Positions 1-9,239 are shown, counted from the stretch's first letter. The stretch is 64,000 bases of DNA from Curtobacterium sp. MCLR17_007 (GCF_003234655.2 NZ_CP126271.1:3224001-3288000); one strand, 5' to 3'. Program-made: numbers and translations. Notes: generated by a model from the letters alone, not told the origin.

Positions 1-599
1 AAGTCGGTCGCGACGAGTCCGGGACAGGCGGCGTTGACGATCACCGGGGTGTCGGCGAACGCGCGGGCGTACTGCACGGTGATGCCGTTGAGGAAGGTCT
101 TCGAGGACGAGTACGCGGCCATCACGGGTCCCGGCTGCCGGCCGAGCGAGCCCATGCTGCTCGACGTGTTGACGATCCGGGGAGCACCCGAGCGTCGCAG
201 CAGCGGGAGCATCGCGTTCGTCACCCGCACGACGCCGTACACGTTCGTGTCGACGATGCGCCGCAGCTCGTCGAGGTCCATCGTCGTCGGGTCCTGCTCC
301 CACGTCACGGGGTCGAACGCCCCGGAGATCCCGGCGTTGTTCACGAGCACGTCGAGCGTGCCGAACCGCTCGTCCAGCTCGGCCGCAGCGGCGGCCACGC
401 TCGCGTCGTCGGTGACGTCGATCCGGACGGCCGACGCGTCGACGCCCTGCGCGGCGAGCCGGGCCACGGCCTCCTCGCCGGCCGCCCCGGACCGCGCGCC
501 GACGACGACACGCGTGCCGAGCCTCCCGAGTCCCTGCGCGATCGCGAAGCCGATGCCCTTGTTCGCCCCGGTGACCAGGGCGGTGGTTGCTGATGTCAT
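1..599 (-). CDS. SDR-family oxidoreductase, C-terminus cut by window edge
   Basis: Classical short-chain dehydrogenase/reductase, probably a cytosolic NAD(P)H-dependent carbonyl reductase. The ATG lies at 599-597. The Rossmann motif TGANKGIG is near residue 9, NNAG follows near residue 86, and a serine with YSSSK (the Y-x3-K catalytic pair) sits near residues 145-165. The reading frame is still open at position 1, so the last part is missing. The gene is divergent from the LysR regulator starting at 693. The 93-bp gap holds a perfect LysR-type palindrome, so that regulator very likely controls this reductase. The substrate cannot be read from the sequence. Confidence 0.9.
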   Translation of the reverse strand, partial: MTSATTALVTGANKGIGFAIAQGLGRLGTRVVVGARSGAAGEEAVARLAAQGVDASAVRIDVTDDASVAAAAAELDERFGTLDVLVNNAGISGAFDPVTWEQDPTTMDLDELRRIVDTNVYGVVRVTNAMLPLLRRSGAPRIVNTSSSMGSLGRQPGPVMAAYSSSKTFLNGITVQYARAFADTPVIVNAACPGLVATD

Positions 600-654
600 G
601 CCTCGATCGTCGGTCGTCCGGGACACCACGTCCAAGACCGATCGGGTGCCGTGC

Positions 655-671
655 GATACCCGGCGGGTATC
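655..671. promoter_or_regulatory. LysR-type operator between SDR and LysR
   Basis: GATACCC-GGC-GGGTATC is a perfect 7-bp inverted repeat. T657 and A669 form the T-N11-A signature of LysR regulators. It lies 10 bp upstream of the TAGGCT -10 element (681-686) of the divergent LysR gene, so binding could control both directions. Confidence 0.75.
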
Positions 672-692
672 GACCGGACGTAGGCTCTGCGC

Positions 693-1577
693 GTGGACGA
701 CCTCGAGACCCGCGAACTCCGGTACTTCGTGACCGTCGCCGAAGAACAGCACGTCGGGCGCGCGGCGGTGCGGCTCGGCATGTCGCAGCCGCCGCTGTCC
801 CGTGCGATCCGCCAGCTCGAGCTCCGGATCGGCGCGGCGCTGTTCGAGCGCACCCCGCGCGGCGTGGAGCTCACGCCGGCCGGCACCGTGCTGCTCGCCG
901 AAGCCCGCCCGGCCCTGGCGGCGATGGCGGCCGCGGGGCGCCGGGCCCGGCGGGCGGGCACCCCGTCCCGGCGACTGGTGCTCGCCGTCAAGGCCGGCGC
1001 CGACCACGAGCTGCTGCAGGCGCTGCTCGACGTGCAGGGGGCCGACCCGCAGGCCCTGCCGCTCGACGTGCAGTTCGGCGAGGTGCACGAGCAGGCGGCG
1101 TTCCTGCGTGACGGGTCCGCCGACGTCGCACTCATGCACCGCACCTACGACGACCTGACCGGCTTCGACACCGAGGACCTGCGCACCGAGCAGCAGGTCG
1201 CGATCCTGCCCCGGTCGCACCGCCTCGCCGCGCGCGCCTCGCTGTCCGTGGCGGACCTGCGCGACCTGCCGGACCTGCCCGCTGCCCGCTGGCCCCGCGT
1301 CGACGGCACCTACGCGGACGGCCCCGGACCCGAGGTGCACTCGCAGGCGCAGCTCGCCCAGCTCGTCGCGCTCGGGCGGACCGTCATCGTGATCCCCCGG
1401 TCCAGCCGGACGCTGCAGTGGCCCGAGCACGTCGCCGTCCCCGTGCTCGACGCCCCGCTCGCGACCACGGTGGTCGCGTGGCCGGCGACCTCGACGTCGC
1501 CGGACGTGGCCCGTGTGGTGCGGAACGCCGTCCGTGCGGCGGCCCTGGTGGCCGGCGCCGAGGCGCGGACCGCCTGA
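693..1577 (+). CDS. LysR-family transcriptional regulator
   Basis: 294-residue LysR regulator. Residues about 9-68 hold the winged helix-turn-helix (ELRYFVTVAEEQHVGRAAV, then SQPPLSRAIRQLE). The rest is the periplasmic-binding-like effector domain. Translation starts at a GTG directly behind TAGGCT with a 6-bp gap, so the mRNA is probably leaderless. It is divergent from the SDR gene and reads toward a strong hairpin at 1588-1619. It probably regulates the SDR and itself; the effector is unknown. Confidence 0.92.
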   Translation: MDDLETRELRYFVTVAEEQHVGRAAVRLGMSQPPLSRAIRQLELRIGAALFERTPRGVELTPAGTVLLAEARPALAAMAAAGRRARRAGTPSRRLVLAVKAGADHELLQALLDVQGADPQALPLDVQFGEVHEQAAFLRDGSADVALMHRTYDDLTGFDTEDLRTEQQVAILPRSHRLAARASLSVADLRDLPDLPAARWPRVDGTYADGPGPEVHSQAQLAQLVALGRTVIVIPRSSRTLQWPEHVAVPVLDAPLATTVVAWPATSTSPDVARVVRNAVRAAALVAGAEARTA

Positions 1578-1587
1578 CCGACGGACC

Positions 1588-1619
1588 GGAGGCCCGGTGC
1601 GGGTCGGCACCGGGCCTCC
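1588..1619. terminator. Bidirectional hairpin between convergent lysR and kup
   Basis: Perfect 13-bp inverted repeat GGAGGCCCGGTGC / GCACCGGGCCTCC with a 6-nt loop between two convergent genes. There is no T-tract. It shares the GGAGGCCCG core with hairpins at 38819 and 41104. Confidence 0.75.
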
Positions 1620-1649
1620 TGTCCGCCGTCCCTGACGGTCCGGACGTCG

Positions 1650-3599
1650 TCAGATCTCGACGTCGCTGCCCATCGTCACGGTGCGCTGCGGCGGCAACCC
1701 GAACCGCGAGGACGGGTCGGCCGCGTTGTGCGCGAGCCCGACGAACAGGCGCTTGCGCCAGTTCACCATCCCGCCGTTGCCCCGCATCGGCCGGAGTGCG
1801 CCACGGGAGATGAAGTACGAGGCGTCCTGCATGGCGTCCGGCTCCAGGTCGAGCACCTCGGCCAGACACGCGGCGTGCAGGGCGTGCGGCAGGTCCTGGT
1901 CGTCCGAGAACCCGAACTTGATCGTGACGTGCTCGATGCCGTCGTCCGTGTAGCCCAGGTCGTCACGCGTGAAGGCCTTGGCGTGCGGCACGTGCGGCAC
2001 GTTCGCGGTGATGACGGACACGATGATGACCCGCTCGTGCACGACGTGGTTGTGCTCCACGTTCGCGCGCAGTGCCAGCGGGGTCGTCTCCTTGTTCGGG
2101 TGCGGGAACACCGCGATGCCCTTGACCCGCGGCACGTGCTTGGTGTTGATCTTCGCGACGAACTCGTCGAGCGAGCCCTCCCGCGCGCGGCGTTCGTCCT
2201 GCACCAGCTGCCGCCCACGGCGCCAGGTGGTCATCACCGTGATGACCGCCAGCGCGATGAGGAGCGGCACCCACCCGCCGTGGATGACCTTCGACAGGTT
2301 GCCGGCCAGGAACGTCAGCTCGAGTCCGCCGAAGACGACCGCGGCGACGACGAGCTTCCAGGTCGCCCAGTGCCAGAGCGGCTTCACGACCAGCAGCAGC
2401 AGGATCGTGTCCGTGACCAGGGCGCCCGTGACGGACACCCCGTACGCGGTGGCCAGGCTGGCGGACGACCGGAACGCGAGCATGATCGCCATCACGCCGA
2501 TGAACAGCAGCAGGTTGACGGCCGGCAGGTAGATCTGGCCGCCCTCGCGCTTCGAGGTCTGGCGGATCGTCAGCGGCGGCAGGAGTCCCAGCTGCACGGC
2601 CTGGCGGGTGAGGGAGAACGCCCCGGAGATGACGGCCTGGCTCGCGATGACCGTGGCCGCGGTGGCCAGGACGACCACGGGCAGCTGCGCCCAGTCCGGG
2701 AAGAGCAGGAAGAACGGGTCCTTCGTGGCCTGGGGGTCCTCGAGCACCAGTGCGGCCTGGCCGAGGTAGTTGAGGACGAGCGCGGGGAAGACGACGAAGA
2801 ACCAGGCCCGTCGGATCGGCACGCGTCCGAAGTGGCCCATGTCGGCGTACAGGGCCTCGGCACCGGTGATGACGAGCACCACGGCACCCATCGCCACGAA
2901 GGAGATGACCGGGTGCGCGAACACGAACGCGATCGCCCACGTCGGTGACAGCCCCTGCAGGACACCGGGGTGGCGGACGATCAGCGGCAGGCCGGCGACC
3001 GCGATGACGACGAACCAGAGCAGCATGATCGGCCCGAACAGCGTCCCGACCTTGCCGGTCCCGAACCGCTGGACGGCGAACAGGATCACGAGGATCACCG
3101 CGGCGATCGGCACGATGAGGTGCCCGATGGCCGGGGTCGCGGTCTGCAGGCCCTCGACCGCGGACAGCACCGACACCGCCGGGGTGATCACGGAGTCGCC
3201 GTAGAACAGCGAGACGCCGATGATGCCGATCACCAGGAAGATCGTGGCGCCGCCGCGACGCTGGGCGTACAGGCGCCGTGCCAGGGCGGCGAGCGCCATC
3301 ACCCCGCCCTCGCCGTTGTTGTCGGCGCGCATGAGCACCAGCACGTACTTGATCGACACGATGATCGTGATGCTCCAGAACATCATCGAGATGACGCCGT
3401 AGACGTCCTCGGGGATCGGCTTCACGATCCCGCCGTCGATGGTGAACACGGTGCGCAGCGCGTACAGCGGGCTGGTCCCGATGTCGCCGAACACGACGCC
3501 GAGGGCCGCGAGCGCGAGCGCTGTGGTGCCCATCCGGCCGTCGTGCTCGGGGGCCGCGGTGTCCTCGCTGACGGGTGCCGCGGAGTGGGTCTCGGTCAC
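1650..3599 (-). CDS. kup: KUP-family low-affinity potassium transporter
   Basis: 649-residue integral membrane potassium/proton symporter of the Kup/HAK family. The diagnostic GDIGTSPLYAL motif is at residues 38-48 and about twelve hydrophobic segments follow. The C-terminal ~200 residues form the expected hydrophilic cytoplasmic domain. Length matches the family. The GTG start at 3599 has a GGGAG ribosome-binding site about 10 nt upstream; a downstream Met at residue 23 is a weaker alternative. The gene is monocistronic, convergent with the LysR gene, and its 5' end faces the MarR gene at 3725. Confidence 0.96.
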   Translation of the reverse strand: MTETHSAAPVSEDTAAPEHDGRMGTTALALAALGVVFGDIGTSPLYALRTVFTIDGGIVKPIPEDVYGVISMMFWSITIIVSIKYVLVLMRADNNGEGGVMALAALARRLYAQRRGGATIFLVIGIIGVSLFYGDSVITPAVSVLSAVEGLQTATPAIGHLIVPIAAVILVILFAVQRFGTGKVGTLFGPIMLLWFVVIAVAGLPLIVRHPGVLQGLSPTWAIAFVFAHPVISFVAMGAVVLVITGAEALYADMGHFGRVPIRRAWFFVVFPALVLNYLGQAALVLEDPQATKDPFFLLFPDWAQLPVVVLATAATVIASQAVISGAFSLTRQAVQLGLLPPLTIRQTSKREGGQIYLPAVNLLLFIGVMAIMLAFRSSASLATAYGVSVTGALVTDTILLLLVVKPLWHWATWKLVVAAVVFGGLELTFLAGNLSKVIHGGWVPLLIALAVITVMTTWRRGRQLVQDERRAREGSLDEFVAKINTKHVPRVKGIAVFPHPNKETTPLALRANVEHNHVVHERVIIVSVITANVPHVPHAKAFTRDDLGYTDDGIEHVTIKFGFSDDQDLPHALHAACLAEVLDLEPDAMQDASYFISRGALRPMRGNGGMVNWRKRLFVGLAHNAADPSSRFGLPPQRTVTMGSDVEI

Positions 3600-3724
3600 G
3601 CTCGATCACTCCCGATCTGTGCCGCCAGGGAGACGGCCAGCGCTCATCCTGCCACCACTCACCCCCGCTCCTCGCAGGCACCTGCGGAATGCTGCTGCGA
3701 ACTCGAAGCACCTACGCTGGAGTG

Positions 3725-4258
3725 ATGCACCAGCCCGCCGATCCCGGCCCTCTCAGCCCCGACGAACTCGGCGCCTACTTCGCCCTGATCGAGGTGGGCA
3801 GCCTGCTCCGGCACACCGTCGAGCAGCAGCTCCGCGACGCGAGTGACCTGAGCTACGTGCAGTTCCAGCTGCTCGCGACCCTGGGCGACGCGGCGGACGG
3901 CAGCCTGCGGATGACCGACCTGGCCGACGGGGTCGTGTACAGCCGCAGCGGGCTGACCTACCAGGTGGGGCTGCTCGAACAGGCCGGACTCGTGACGCGG
4001 CGACCGTCGACCGAGGACGAGCGCAGCGTGGTCGTGTCGGTCACCGACGCCGGGCGAGAGGTGCTGGCGACGGTGTTCCCCGGGCACGTCGCGGTGCTGC
4101 GCCAACTGCTGCTCGAGCCGCTGTCGTCGGACGACGTCGCCGGGCTGGCCCGCGTGCTCGGGACCGTGCGGGACCACATGCGCGCCGTGCCGCCGCGGTC
4201 GGCGAAGCCCCGGCGTCGGCGGGCTGTGTCCGGGGACACACTTCCGCCTCAGGGATGA
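3725..4258 (+). CDS. MarR-family transcriptional regulator
   Basis: 177-residue winged-helix regulator. The MarR core is visible: SYVQFQLLATLGDAADGS, then RMTDLADGVVYSRSGLTYQV as the recognition helix and RRPSTEDERSVVVSVTDAGR as the wing. The ATG is 6 bp behind TACGCT (3713-3718), which implies a leaderless mRNA. The C-terminal tail (about residues 150-177) is basic and probably disordered. No target operon is adjacent in the same direction; kup is divergent. MarR proteins usually sense small aromatic compounds or oxidants, but the ligand is unknown here. Confidence 0.9.
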   Translation: MHQPADPGPLSPDELGAYFALIEVGSLLRHTVEQQLRDASDLSYVQFQLLATLGDAADGSLRMTDLADGVVYSRSGLTYQVGLLEQAGLVTRRPSTEDERSVVVSVTDAGREVLATVFPGHVAVLRQLLLEPLSSDDVAGLARVLGTVRDHMRAVPPRSAKPRRRRAVSGDTLPPQG

Positions 4259-4390
4259 TGTGACGGTTGCTCGACCACGGCAGAGTGGTGGTGCGTGGGG
4301 AGTCCGATGGGTCGCGGCTGCCGCTGTGGGGCCGCAGCCGCGACCGTCCTCCCCCGCCCGGCCGCCCGCCCGGCCGTTCGGCCGTCCGCC

Positions 4391-4462
4391 CGTTCGCCCG
4401 TTCGCCCGTTCGCCCGTTCGCCCGTTCGCCCGTTCGCCCGTTCGCCCGTTCGCCCGTTCGCC
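4391..4462. repeat. Nine perfect tandem copies of an 8-bp unit upstream of lysR
   Basis: Unit CGTTCGCC is repeated nine times without error. It is preceded by related GC-rich sequence from about 4360 and ends 7 bp before the TAGGCT -10 element (4470-4475) of the next gene. The -35 region therefore falls inside the array. The length is prone to change by slipped-strand replication. Confidence 0.95.
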
Positions 4463-4481
4463 GGGGCCGTAGGCTGCCGCC

Positions 4482-5372
4482 GTGACCCTCGTGCAGCTCC
4501 GCGTCTTCGTCGCGGCCGCACGGCTCGGTTCGTTCACGGCGGCCGCTGCGGCCCTGCTCATGTCGCAGTCGTCCGTCTCCGAGTTCATCCGCCGGCTCGA
4601 GGGGACCTACGACACACGCCTGTTCGTCCGGGGCGGTCGACGGCTCGGGCTCACCGACGCCGGGTCCGTCCTGCTGCCGATCGCCGAGCGGATCGTCGCC
4701 GAGGCCGACGAGGCGGACCGGGCCCTCCGCGCGGTCACGTCGCTGGTCGGCGGAACAGCGTCGTTCGGACTGCTCCGGAACGCCAAGTACTACGCCCTCG
4801 ACGAACTGCTGACGCGGTTCCACGCCGCGCACCCCGCGGTGCGTCTGCGCGTCATCGGCCTGAACTCCGTCGAGGTCGCGAACGAGGTCGCGTCGGGTGG
4901 CCTCGAGGCCGGGCTCGTGGTGCTGCCGATCGACACCGACGGGCTCCGGGTCACGCCGCTCCGCCGCGACGAGGTCGTGTTCGTGAGCGCCGACCCGTCC
5001 GTGGCCGACGCACCGATGACGATCGAGGCCATGGCCGCGCGGCGGCTCGTGCTCTACGACGCGCACTACGGGTGGAAGGACCCGACGCGGCGGCAGCTGG
5101 CGGAACGGGCTCGACTCGCCGGGGTCGCCCTCGAGCCGCACGTCGAGGTGGAGCAGGTCGAGACGGCGCTCGCGCTCGTGGCGTCCGGCCTCGGCGACAC
5201 CTTCATCGCCCGGGCGGTCGCCGAGGCAGCGGCTGCTCGGGGCCTGCACTGGACCCCGTTCGCCGAACCGGTGCACGACACGGTCGCACTCGTCGAGCGC
5301 GAGGGCGCCGTGCTGTCGGCGGCGACCGCCGAGCTCGCACGCCTGGCGCGCGAACTCCTCAGCGAGCGCTGA
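4482..5372 (+). CDS. LysR-family transcriptional regulator
   Basis: 296-residue LysR regulator with an N-terminal helix-turn-helix (LVQLRVFVAAARLGSFTAAA, then SQSSVSEFIRRLE) and a type-2 periplasmic-binding effector domain. The GTG start follows TAGGCT by 6 bp, so the transcript is probably leaderless. The promoter lies at the end of an 8-bp x 9 tandem repeat. The last 14 bp overlap the convergent C-N hydrolase gene. It is the closest regulator to the operon 9092-5359 and may control it; no operator was found to prove this. Confidence 0.9.
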   Translation: MTLVQLRVFVAAARLGSFTAAAAALLMSQSSVSEFIRRLEGTYDTRLFVRGGRRLGLTDAGSVLLPIAERIVAEADEADRALRAVTSLVGGTASFGLLRNAKYYALDELLTRFHAAHPAVRLRVIGLNSVEVANEVASGGLEAGLVVLPIDTDGLRVTPLRRDEVVFVSADPSVADAPMTIEAMAARRLVLYDAHYGWKDPTRRQLAERARLAGVALEPHVEVEQVETALALVASGLGDTFIARAVAEAAAARGLHWTPFAEPVHDTVALVEREGAVLSAATAELARLARELLSER

Positions 5373-6189
5373 GCGGGCCGTAGAGGTCGGGCCGTCGGTC
5401 GCCGAGCAGGTCCGCCCGGGGCGTCAGGGTCTTGTCGCGCGCCGCCGCCAGGTCCAGGTCCGCGACGACCATGCCCGCGCCCGGTCCGGTCGCGGCACGG
5501 ACCCATCCGTCGTGGTCGATGATCGAGGTGCCCTCGTTCCAGTCCACCCCGCGCTCCGTGCCGCACCGGTCCGCGCAGGCCATCGCCATCCGGTTCACCC
5601 GGGCCGCGGCCATGGCGATCTGCACCTCGGGTGCGCGTTCGCCCTCCGGGCGGTCCACCCACGGCCAGTTCGTCGGCACCGCGAGCAGCTCGGCCCCGTC
5701 GAGCGCCGCCATCCGCGTCCACTCCGGGAACTCCACGTCGAAACAGATCGACACACCGATCCGGCCGTGGCGCGTGTCCACCACGAGCGGACCGTCCGAC
5801 CCCGGCGTGAAGCACGCCTTCTCCCCGTCCCACAGGTGCACCTTGCGGTAGACGCCGACGACCCCGGTCGGGTCGACGAGCGCCGCGGAGTTGTACACGG
5901 CGCCGTCGTCGCCGAGTTCCGCGAACCCCCCGACGACGACACCACCGGCTCCGCCGGACAGTCGGGAGGCCGTGGTCGCCCACCCGGACACCGTCGCGTC
6001 CGTCGCGGTGACGGCACTCGACCGGGCCTCCGCTGCGTCGCGGAAGACGTAGCCGCTGGTGGCGAGCTCCGGCAGGACGACGACGTCGACGTCGTCCGGC
6101 ACCGCGGCGAGCGCCTCGGCGATCGTCGCCCGGTTGGCGTCCAGGTCGCCGACCTGCGGCGCGAGCTGGACGGCGGCGACCCGGGTCAC
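5359..6189 (-). CDS. Carbon-nitrogen hydrolase (nitrilase superfamily)
   Basis: 276-residue cytosolic amidase/nitrilase-type enzyme. The Glu-Lys-Cys triad is visible: E41 in LPELATSGYVF, K116 in YRKVHLWDGE and C149 in SICFDVEFPE. Length is typical of omega-amidases and N-carbamoyl hydrolases. The GTG start at 6189 overlaps the permease stop codon by 4 bp, which indicates translational coupling. It is the last gene of a HisD-like dehydrogenase/permease/hydrolase operon. The context suggests breakdown of an imported nitrogen compound; the actual substrate is not known. Confidence 0.92.
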   Translation of the reverse strand: MTRVAAVQLAPQVGDLDANRATIAEALAAVPDDVDVVVLPELATSGYVFRDAAEARSSAVTATDATVSGWATTASRLSGGAGGVVVGGFAELGDDGAVYNSAALVDPTGVVGVYRKVHLWDGEKACFTPGSDGPLVVDTRHGRIGVSICFDVEFPEWTRMAALDGAELLAVPTNWPWVDRPEGERAPEVQIAMAAARVNRMAMACADRCGTERGVDWNEGTSIIDHDGWVRAATGPGAGMVVADLDLAAARDKTLTPRADLLGDRRPDLYGPLSAR

Positions 6190-7709
6190 CGGACCACGTC
6201 CTCGGCCTCGTCGCGCGGGACGCCGCCCCGTGGCGGGACCGAACCGGCGTCGGTGACCGCGGGAGGAGCCTCCCGGTCGGCGCCCGTGGACGCTGCCAGG
6301 GCGGCACCGACGCGCTCGACCAGCCCCTTGCGGAACGTGATCGCCAGCCCGATGACCAGCCAGGCCGCGACGATGTACGGGAACCAGCTGTACGGCGCCT
6401 CGAGCCCGACGGCGTTCTTGTAGATCGTGTAGAGCACGAGGGCCAGCGCGAGGACCGGGACGACCAGCTGCCACTTCGGCGTGTCCGTCCGCCCGGAGAA
6501 GAACAGGAACCGGACGGCGCCCACGGTCGCCAGGACGTAGGCGACGAGCAGGGCGATCGTCCCCACGGTCAGTGCCCAGTACGTCGCGTCGAGGACGGCC
6601 GCGCCGGAGAACCGCTCGCCGATCACGATGAGGACGGCGACGACCGCGACGACGCTCAGCGCGTTGACCGGGGACCCCTGCGCCGACAGCTTCGCGACGG
6701 GCCGGGCGATGCCGGTGTCGCGGGAGAGTGCGAACAGGACCCGCGCGGCGCCGGAGAGGGTGCCGAGGAAGATCGCGAACAGGCTGACCACGGCGGCGAG
6801 CGTCAGCAGGTCGGCGAGCCAGCTGCCGACGTACGTGCGGGCCAGGTCGCCGTACGGGGCTGCCGACCCCGCGAACTGCTTCACCCCGGCGGCCGACGTG
6901 CCGTACCCGAGCGACTGCGCGATGATCGAGAGCAGGTAGAAGGCACCCACGACGACGATCGCGATCTTCAGGGCCTTCGGGATGTCCCGCTTCGGGTTGC
7001 TCGTCTCCTCGCCCAGGGTCGCTGCGCCCTCGAAGCCCGCGAACGCCAGGAAGCCGAACACGGCGGCCCCGGCGATCAGGCCCACGTCGGTGCCGCTCGG
7101 CAGCGCCAGGAAGTCCCAGCTGAGGTGCCGTCCCGCGGGTGCCGCCCCCACGCCGAGCCGGACGAGCACCACCACGTTGAGGATCGTCACGAGCACCGCG
7201 CCGATGAGCTCGGCGTAGAGCAGGGACCGGGTGATCACGTGCACCTCACGCCGACCCAGCAGGACGACGACCGCGAGCGCGACCACCGTGATCCAGATCC
7301 AGTCCGGCGACACATCCAGCCCGACGTCGTTCAGCAGCTGCGTGACGAACAGGCTGATCTCGATGCCGGAGCCCGCGCCGATGGTCACGTACGCGAAGAA
7401 CAGCGCCCAGCCGGCGATGAACCCGGCACGGGCGCCGAGCGTCAGGCCGACCGTGGCGTAGACGGACCCGGTGTGGGCGATGTGCCGCGAGAGCTTGACG
7501 AACCCGTAGGCCACCAGGGAGACGGCGACGAGCGCGAACACGAACGCCCAGGTGGCGCCGCGGCCGAGGATCCCGGCAGCGCCGGCGCCGAGCAGTGCCA
7601 TGACACCGACGGGGCCGATCAGCCCGACCGAGAAGGCCGCGGCGTCGGCGACCTTCAGTTCACGCTTGAGGCCGGGTGCGGCCGGGGTGGGGTGGTGCTC
7701 GGTGGTCAT
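6186..7709 (-). CDS. APC-family amino acid permease
   Basis: 507-residue polytopic membrane transporter of the amino acid-polyamine-organocation superfamily. It has about twelve to thirteen hydrophobic segments and the family motif FAGFEGAATLGEETSNPKRD near residue 228, typical of the YfnA/cationic-type branch. The N-terminus (LKRELKVADAAAFSVGLIGP) is also characteristic. It sits between the HisD-like gene (42 bp upstream) and the C-N hydrolase (4-bp overlap), so it probably imports the operon's substrate. Confidence 0.93.
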   Translation of the reverse strand: MTTEHHPTPAAPGLKRELKVADAAAFSVGLIGPVGVMALLGAGAAGILGRGATWAFVFALVAVSLVAYGFVKLSRHIAHTGSVYATVGLTLGARAGFIAGWALFFAYVTIGAGSGIEISLFVTQLLNDVGLDVSPDWIWITVVALAVVVLLGRREVHVITRSLLYAELIGAVLVTILNVVVLVRLGVGAAPAGRHLSWDFLALPSGTDVGLIAGAAVFGFLAFAGFEGAATLGEETSNPKRDIPKALKIAIVVVGAFYLLSIIAQSLGYGTSAAGVKQFAGSAAPYGDLARTYVGSWLADLLTLAAVVSLFAIFLGTLSGAARVLFALSRDTGIARPVAKLSAQGSPVNALSVVAVVAVLIVIGERFSGAAVLDATYWALTVGTIALLVAYVLATVGAVRFLFFSGRTDTPKWQLVVPVLALALVLYTIYKNAVGLEAPYSWFPYIVAAWLVIGLAITFRKGLVERVGAALAASTGADREAPPAVTDAGSVPPRGGVPRDEAEDVVR

Positions 7710-7751
7710 CGCTGGCTCCGATGCGGTCGGGAGGGGAAGGGGAGGTGGTGG

Positions 7752-9092
7752 TCAGTCGGCGGACGTGTGCACCGGGGCGAACGTGTCCAGGCGCATCGTC
7801 GCGGTCGCGCGGTGTGCGCTCATGCCCTCGCTCGTCGAGATGACGTCGACGGCGTGGGCGACCTCGGGCGTCGCCTCGCGGGCGATGCGCTGGTAGGTCA
7901 GCGGCTTCAGGTACCGCGACACGGACAGCCCGGCGCTGTGCTTGGCGCCACCGGCGGTGGGCAGGGTGTGGTTCGTCCCCGCCATGCCCTTGTCCGAGTA
8001 GGCGACGGTGCTCCAGTGACCGAGGAACAGCGACCCGTAGTTCGACAGGTGGTCGTGGTACCAGTCGTCCTCGGTGGTCTGCACCTCGAGGTGCTCCGGG
8101 GCGAACTCGTCCATGACGAGCACGGCGTCCTCGCGGGTCGGGACCAGCACCACCGAGCCGTGGTCGCGCCACGCGGGCCCGCAGATCGGCTCCGTCGAGA
8201 GGGTCGGGAGCTGCCGGTCGACCGCGGCGACGACCTCGTGCGCCAGGCGCTCGGAGGTCGTGACGAGCGCTGCCGGGGAGTTCGGTCCGTGCTCGGCCTG
8301 TCCCAGCAGGTCCGCGGCGACGATCTCCGCGTCCGCCGAGTCGTCCGCGATGACCGCGACCTCGCTCGGCCCGGCGAGCAGGTCGATCGCGACCGTCCCG
8401 AACAGCTGCCGCTTCGCCTCGGCCACGAAGGCGTTGCCCGCGCCGACGATCATGTCCACGGGGTCGAGGTCGGCGTCCAGCAGGCCGAACGCCATCGCGG
8501 CCAGGGCCTGCACTCCCCCGAGCACGAACAGCCGGTCGACGCCGGACAGGTGCGCCGCGTAGGCCACCGCGTCGTTCGCACCGCCGTCGGGCTGCGGTGG
8601 GGTGCACGCGACCACCGTCGGCACGCCGGCCACCTTCGCGACGCCGACCGTCATGAACGCGCTCGCCGTGAGTGGGAACCGGCCGGCGGGCAGGTAGGCG
8701 CCGACGCTGCCGACCGGCACGTAGCGCTGGCCGACCACGACGCCCTCGACGAGCTCCGCCTCGAAGTCCACCAGGTGCTCGCGCTGCATCGCGGCGAACT
8801 GCTTCGTCCGGGCCGAGCCGAGTTCGATGGCCTGGCGGAGGTCCGGGGCCAGGCGGTCCCCGCTCGCGGCGATCTGCGCGGCGGTGAGTTCCACGGGGGC
8901 GTCCTGGCGGTCGAGCTCGCGGGCGTACCGGCGGATCGCGTCCATGCCGTCGCGCTCGATGTCGCCGAGCATCCGGCTCACCGTGGCGACGACCGCGGGG
9001 TCGCGCTGCGCCTCGGGCTCGTCGACGCCGGGCGCCTTGACGAACCGGAAGCGATCGCTGTGTCGAGCGGTGAAGCGGGGTGAGAGCAGCAT
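7752..9092 (-). CDS. HisD-family dehydrogenase, probably catabolic
   Basis: 446-residue protein of the histidinol dehydrogenase family. The zinc ligands expected from E. coli HisD are all present: Q265 and H268 in DLLGQAEHG, D367 in YSDKGMAGTNH and H427 in EGMSAHR. The catalytic pair E333-H334 is in FAPEHLEVQ. The enzyme would oxidise an alcohol to an acid with two NAD+. The gene is not in a his operon; it leads an operon with a permease and an amidase. That favours a catabolic relative (histidinol use, or a HpsN-like sulfopropanediol dehydrogenase) over biosynthesis. The ATG at 9092 was chosen because the upstream frame is out of character. Confidence 0.88.
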   Translation of the reverse strand: MLLSPRFTARHSDRFRFVKAPGVDEPEAQRDPAVVATVSRMLGDIERDGMDAIRRYARELDRQDAPVELTAAQIAASGDRLAPDLRQAIELGSARTKQFAAMQREHLVDFEAELVEGVVVGQRYVPVGSVGAYLPAGRFPLTASAFMTVGVAKVAGVPTVVACTPPQPDGGANDAVAYAAHLSGVDRLFVLGGVQALAAMAFGLLDADLDPVDMIVGAGNAFVAEAKRQLFGTVAIDLLAGPSEVAVIADDSADAEIVAADLLGQAEHGPNSPAALVTTSERLAHEVVAAVDRQLPTLSTEPICGPAWRDHGSVVLVPTREDAVLVMDEFAPEHLEVQTTEDDWYHDHLSNYGSLFLGHWSTVAYSDKGMAGTNHTLPTAGGAKHSAGLSVSRYLKPLTYQRIAREATPEVAHAVDVISTSEGMSAHRATATMRLDTFAPVHTSAD

Positions 9093-9239
9093 GCGATCAG
9101 CGTGGCGGGTCGAGCGGCGGGGGGAAAGCCCGAACACCGGGCGGGAGCCATCGGGAAACACGATGGTGGACCCCGCCCGCGGGCCGGCAGCTGCAGGCGT
9201 ACAGTCCCACCCATCACTTGACCGGCGGGCGGGGACGCG

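Noticed and set aside
1728..2948. Long plus-strand frame opposite kup
   Set aside because: His/Gln/Asp/Arg-rich composition typical of antisense third-position effects.
4260..4485. Long frames made of Arg/Pro/Phe or Gly-Glu-Arg-Ala repeats across the 8-bp array
   Set aside because: They are translations of the tandem repeat in every frame, with no promoter of their own; the array is non-coding.
7125..9083. Very long plus-strand frame opposite the HisD-like and permease genes
   Set aside because: GC-rich antisense shadow; the minus-strand genes have full active-site motifs and operon structure.
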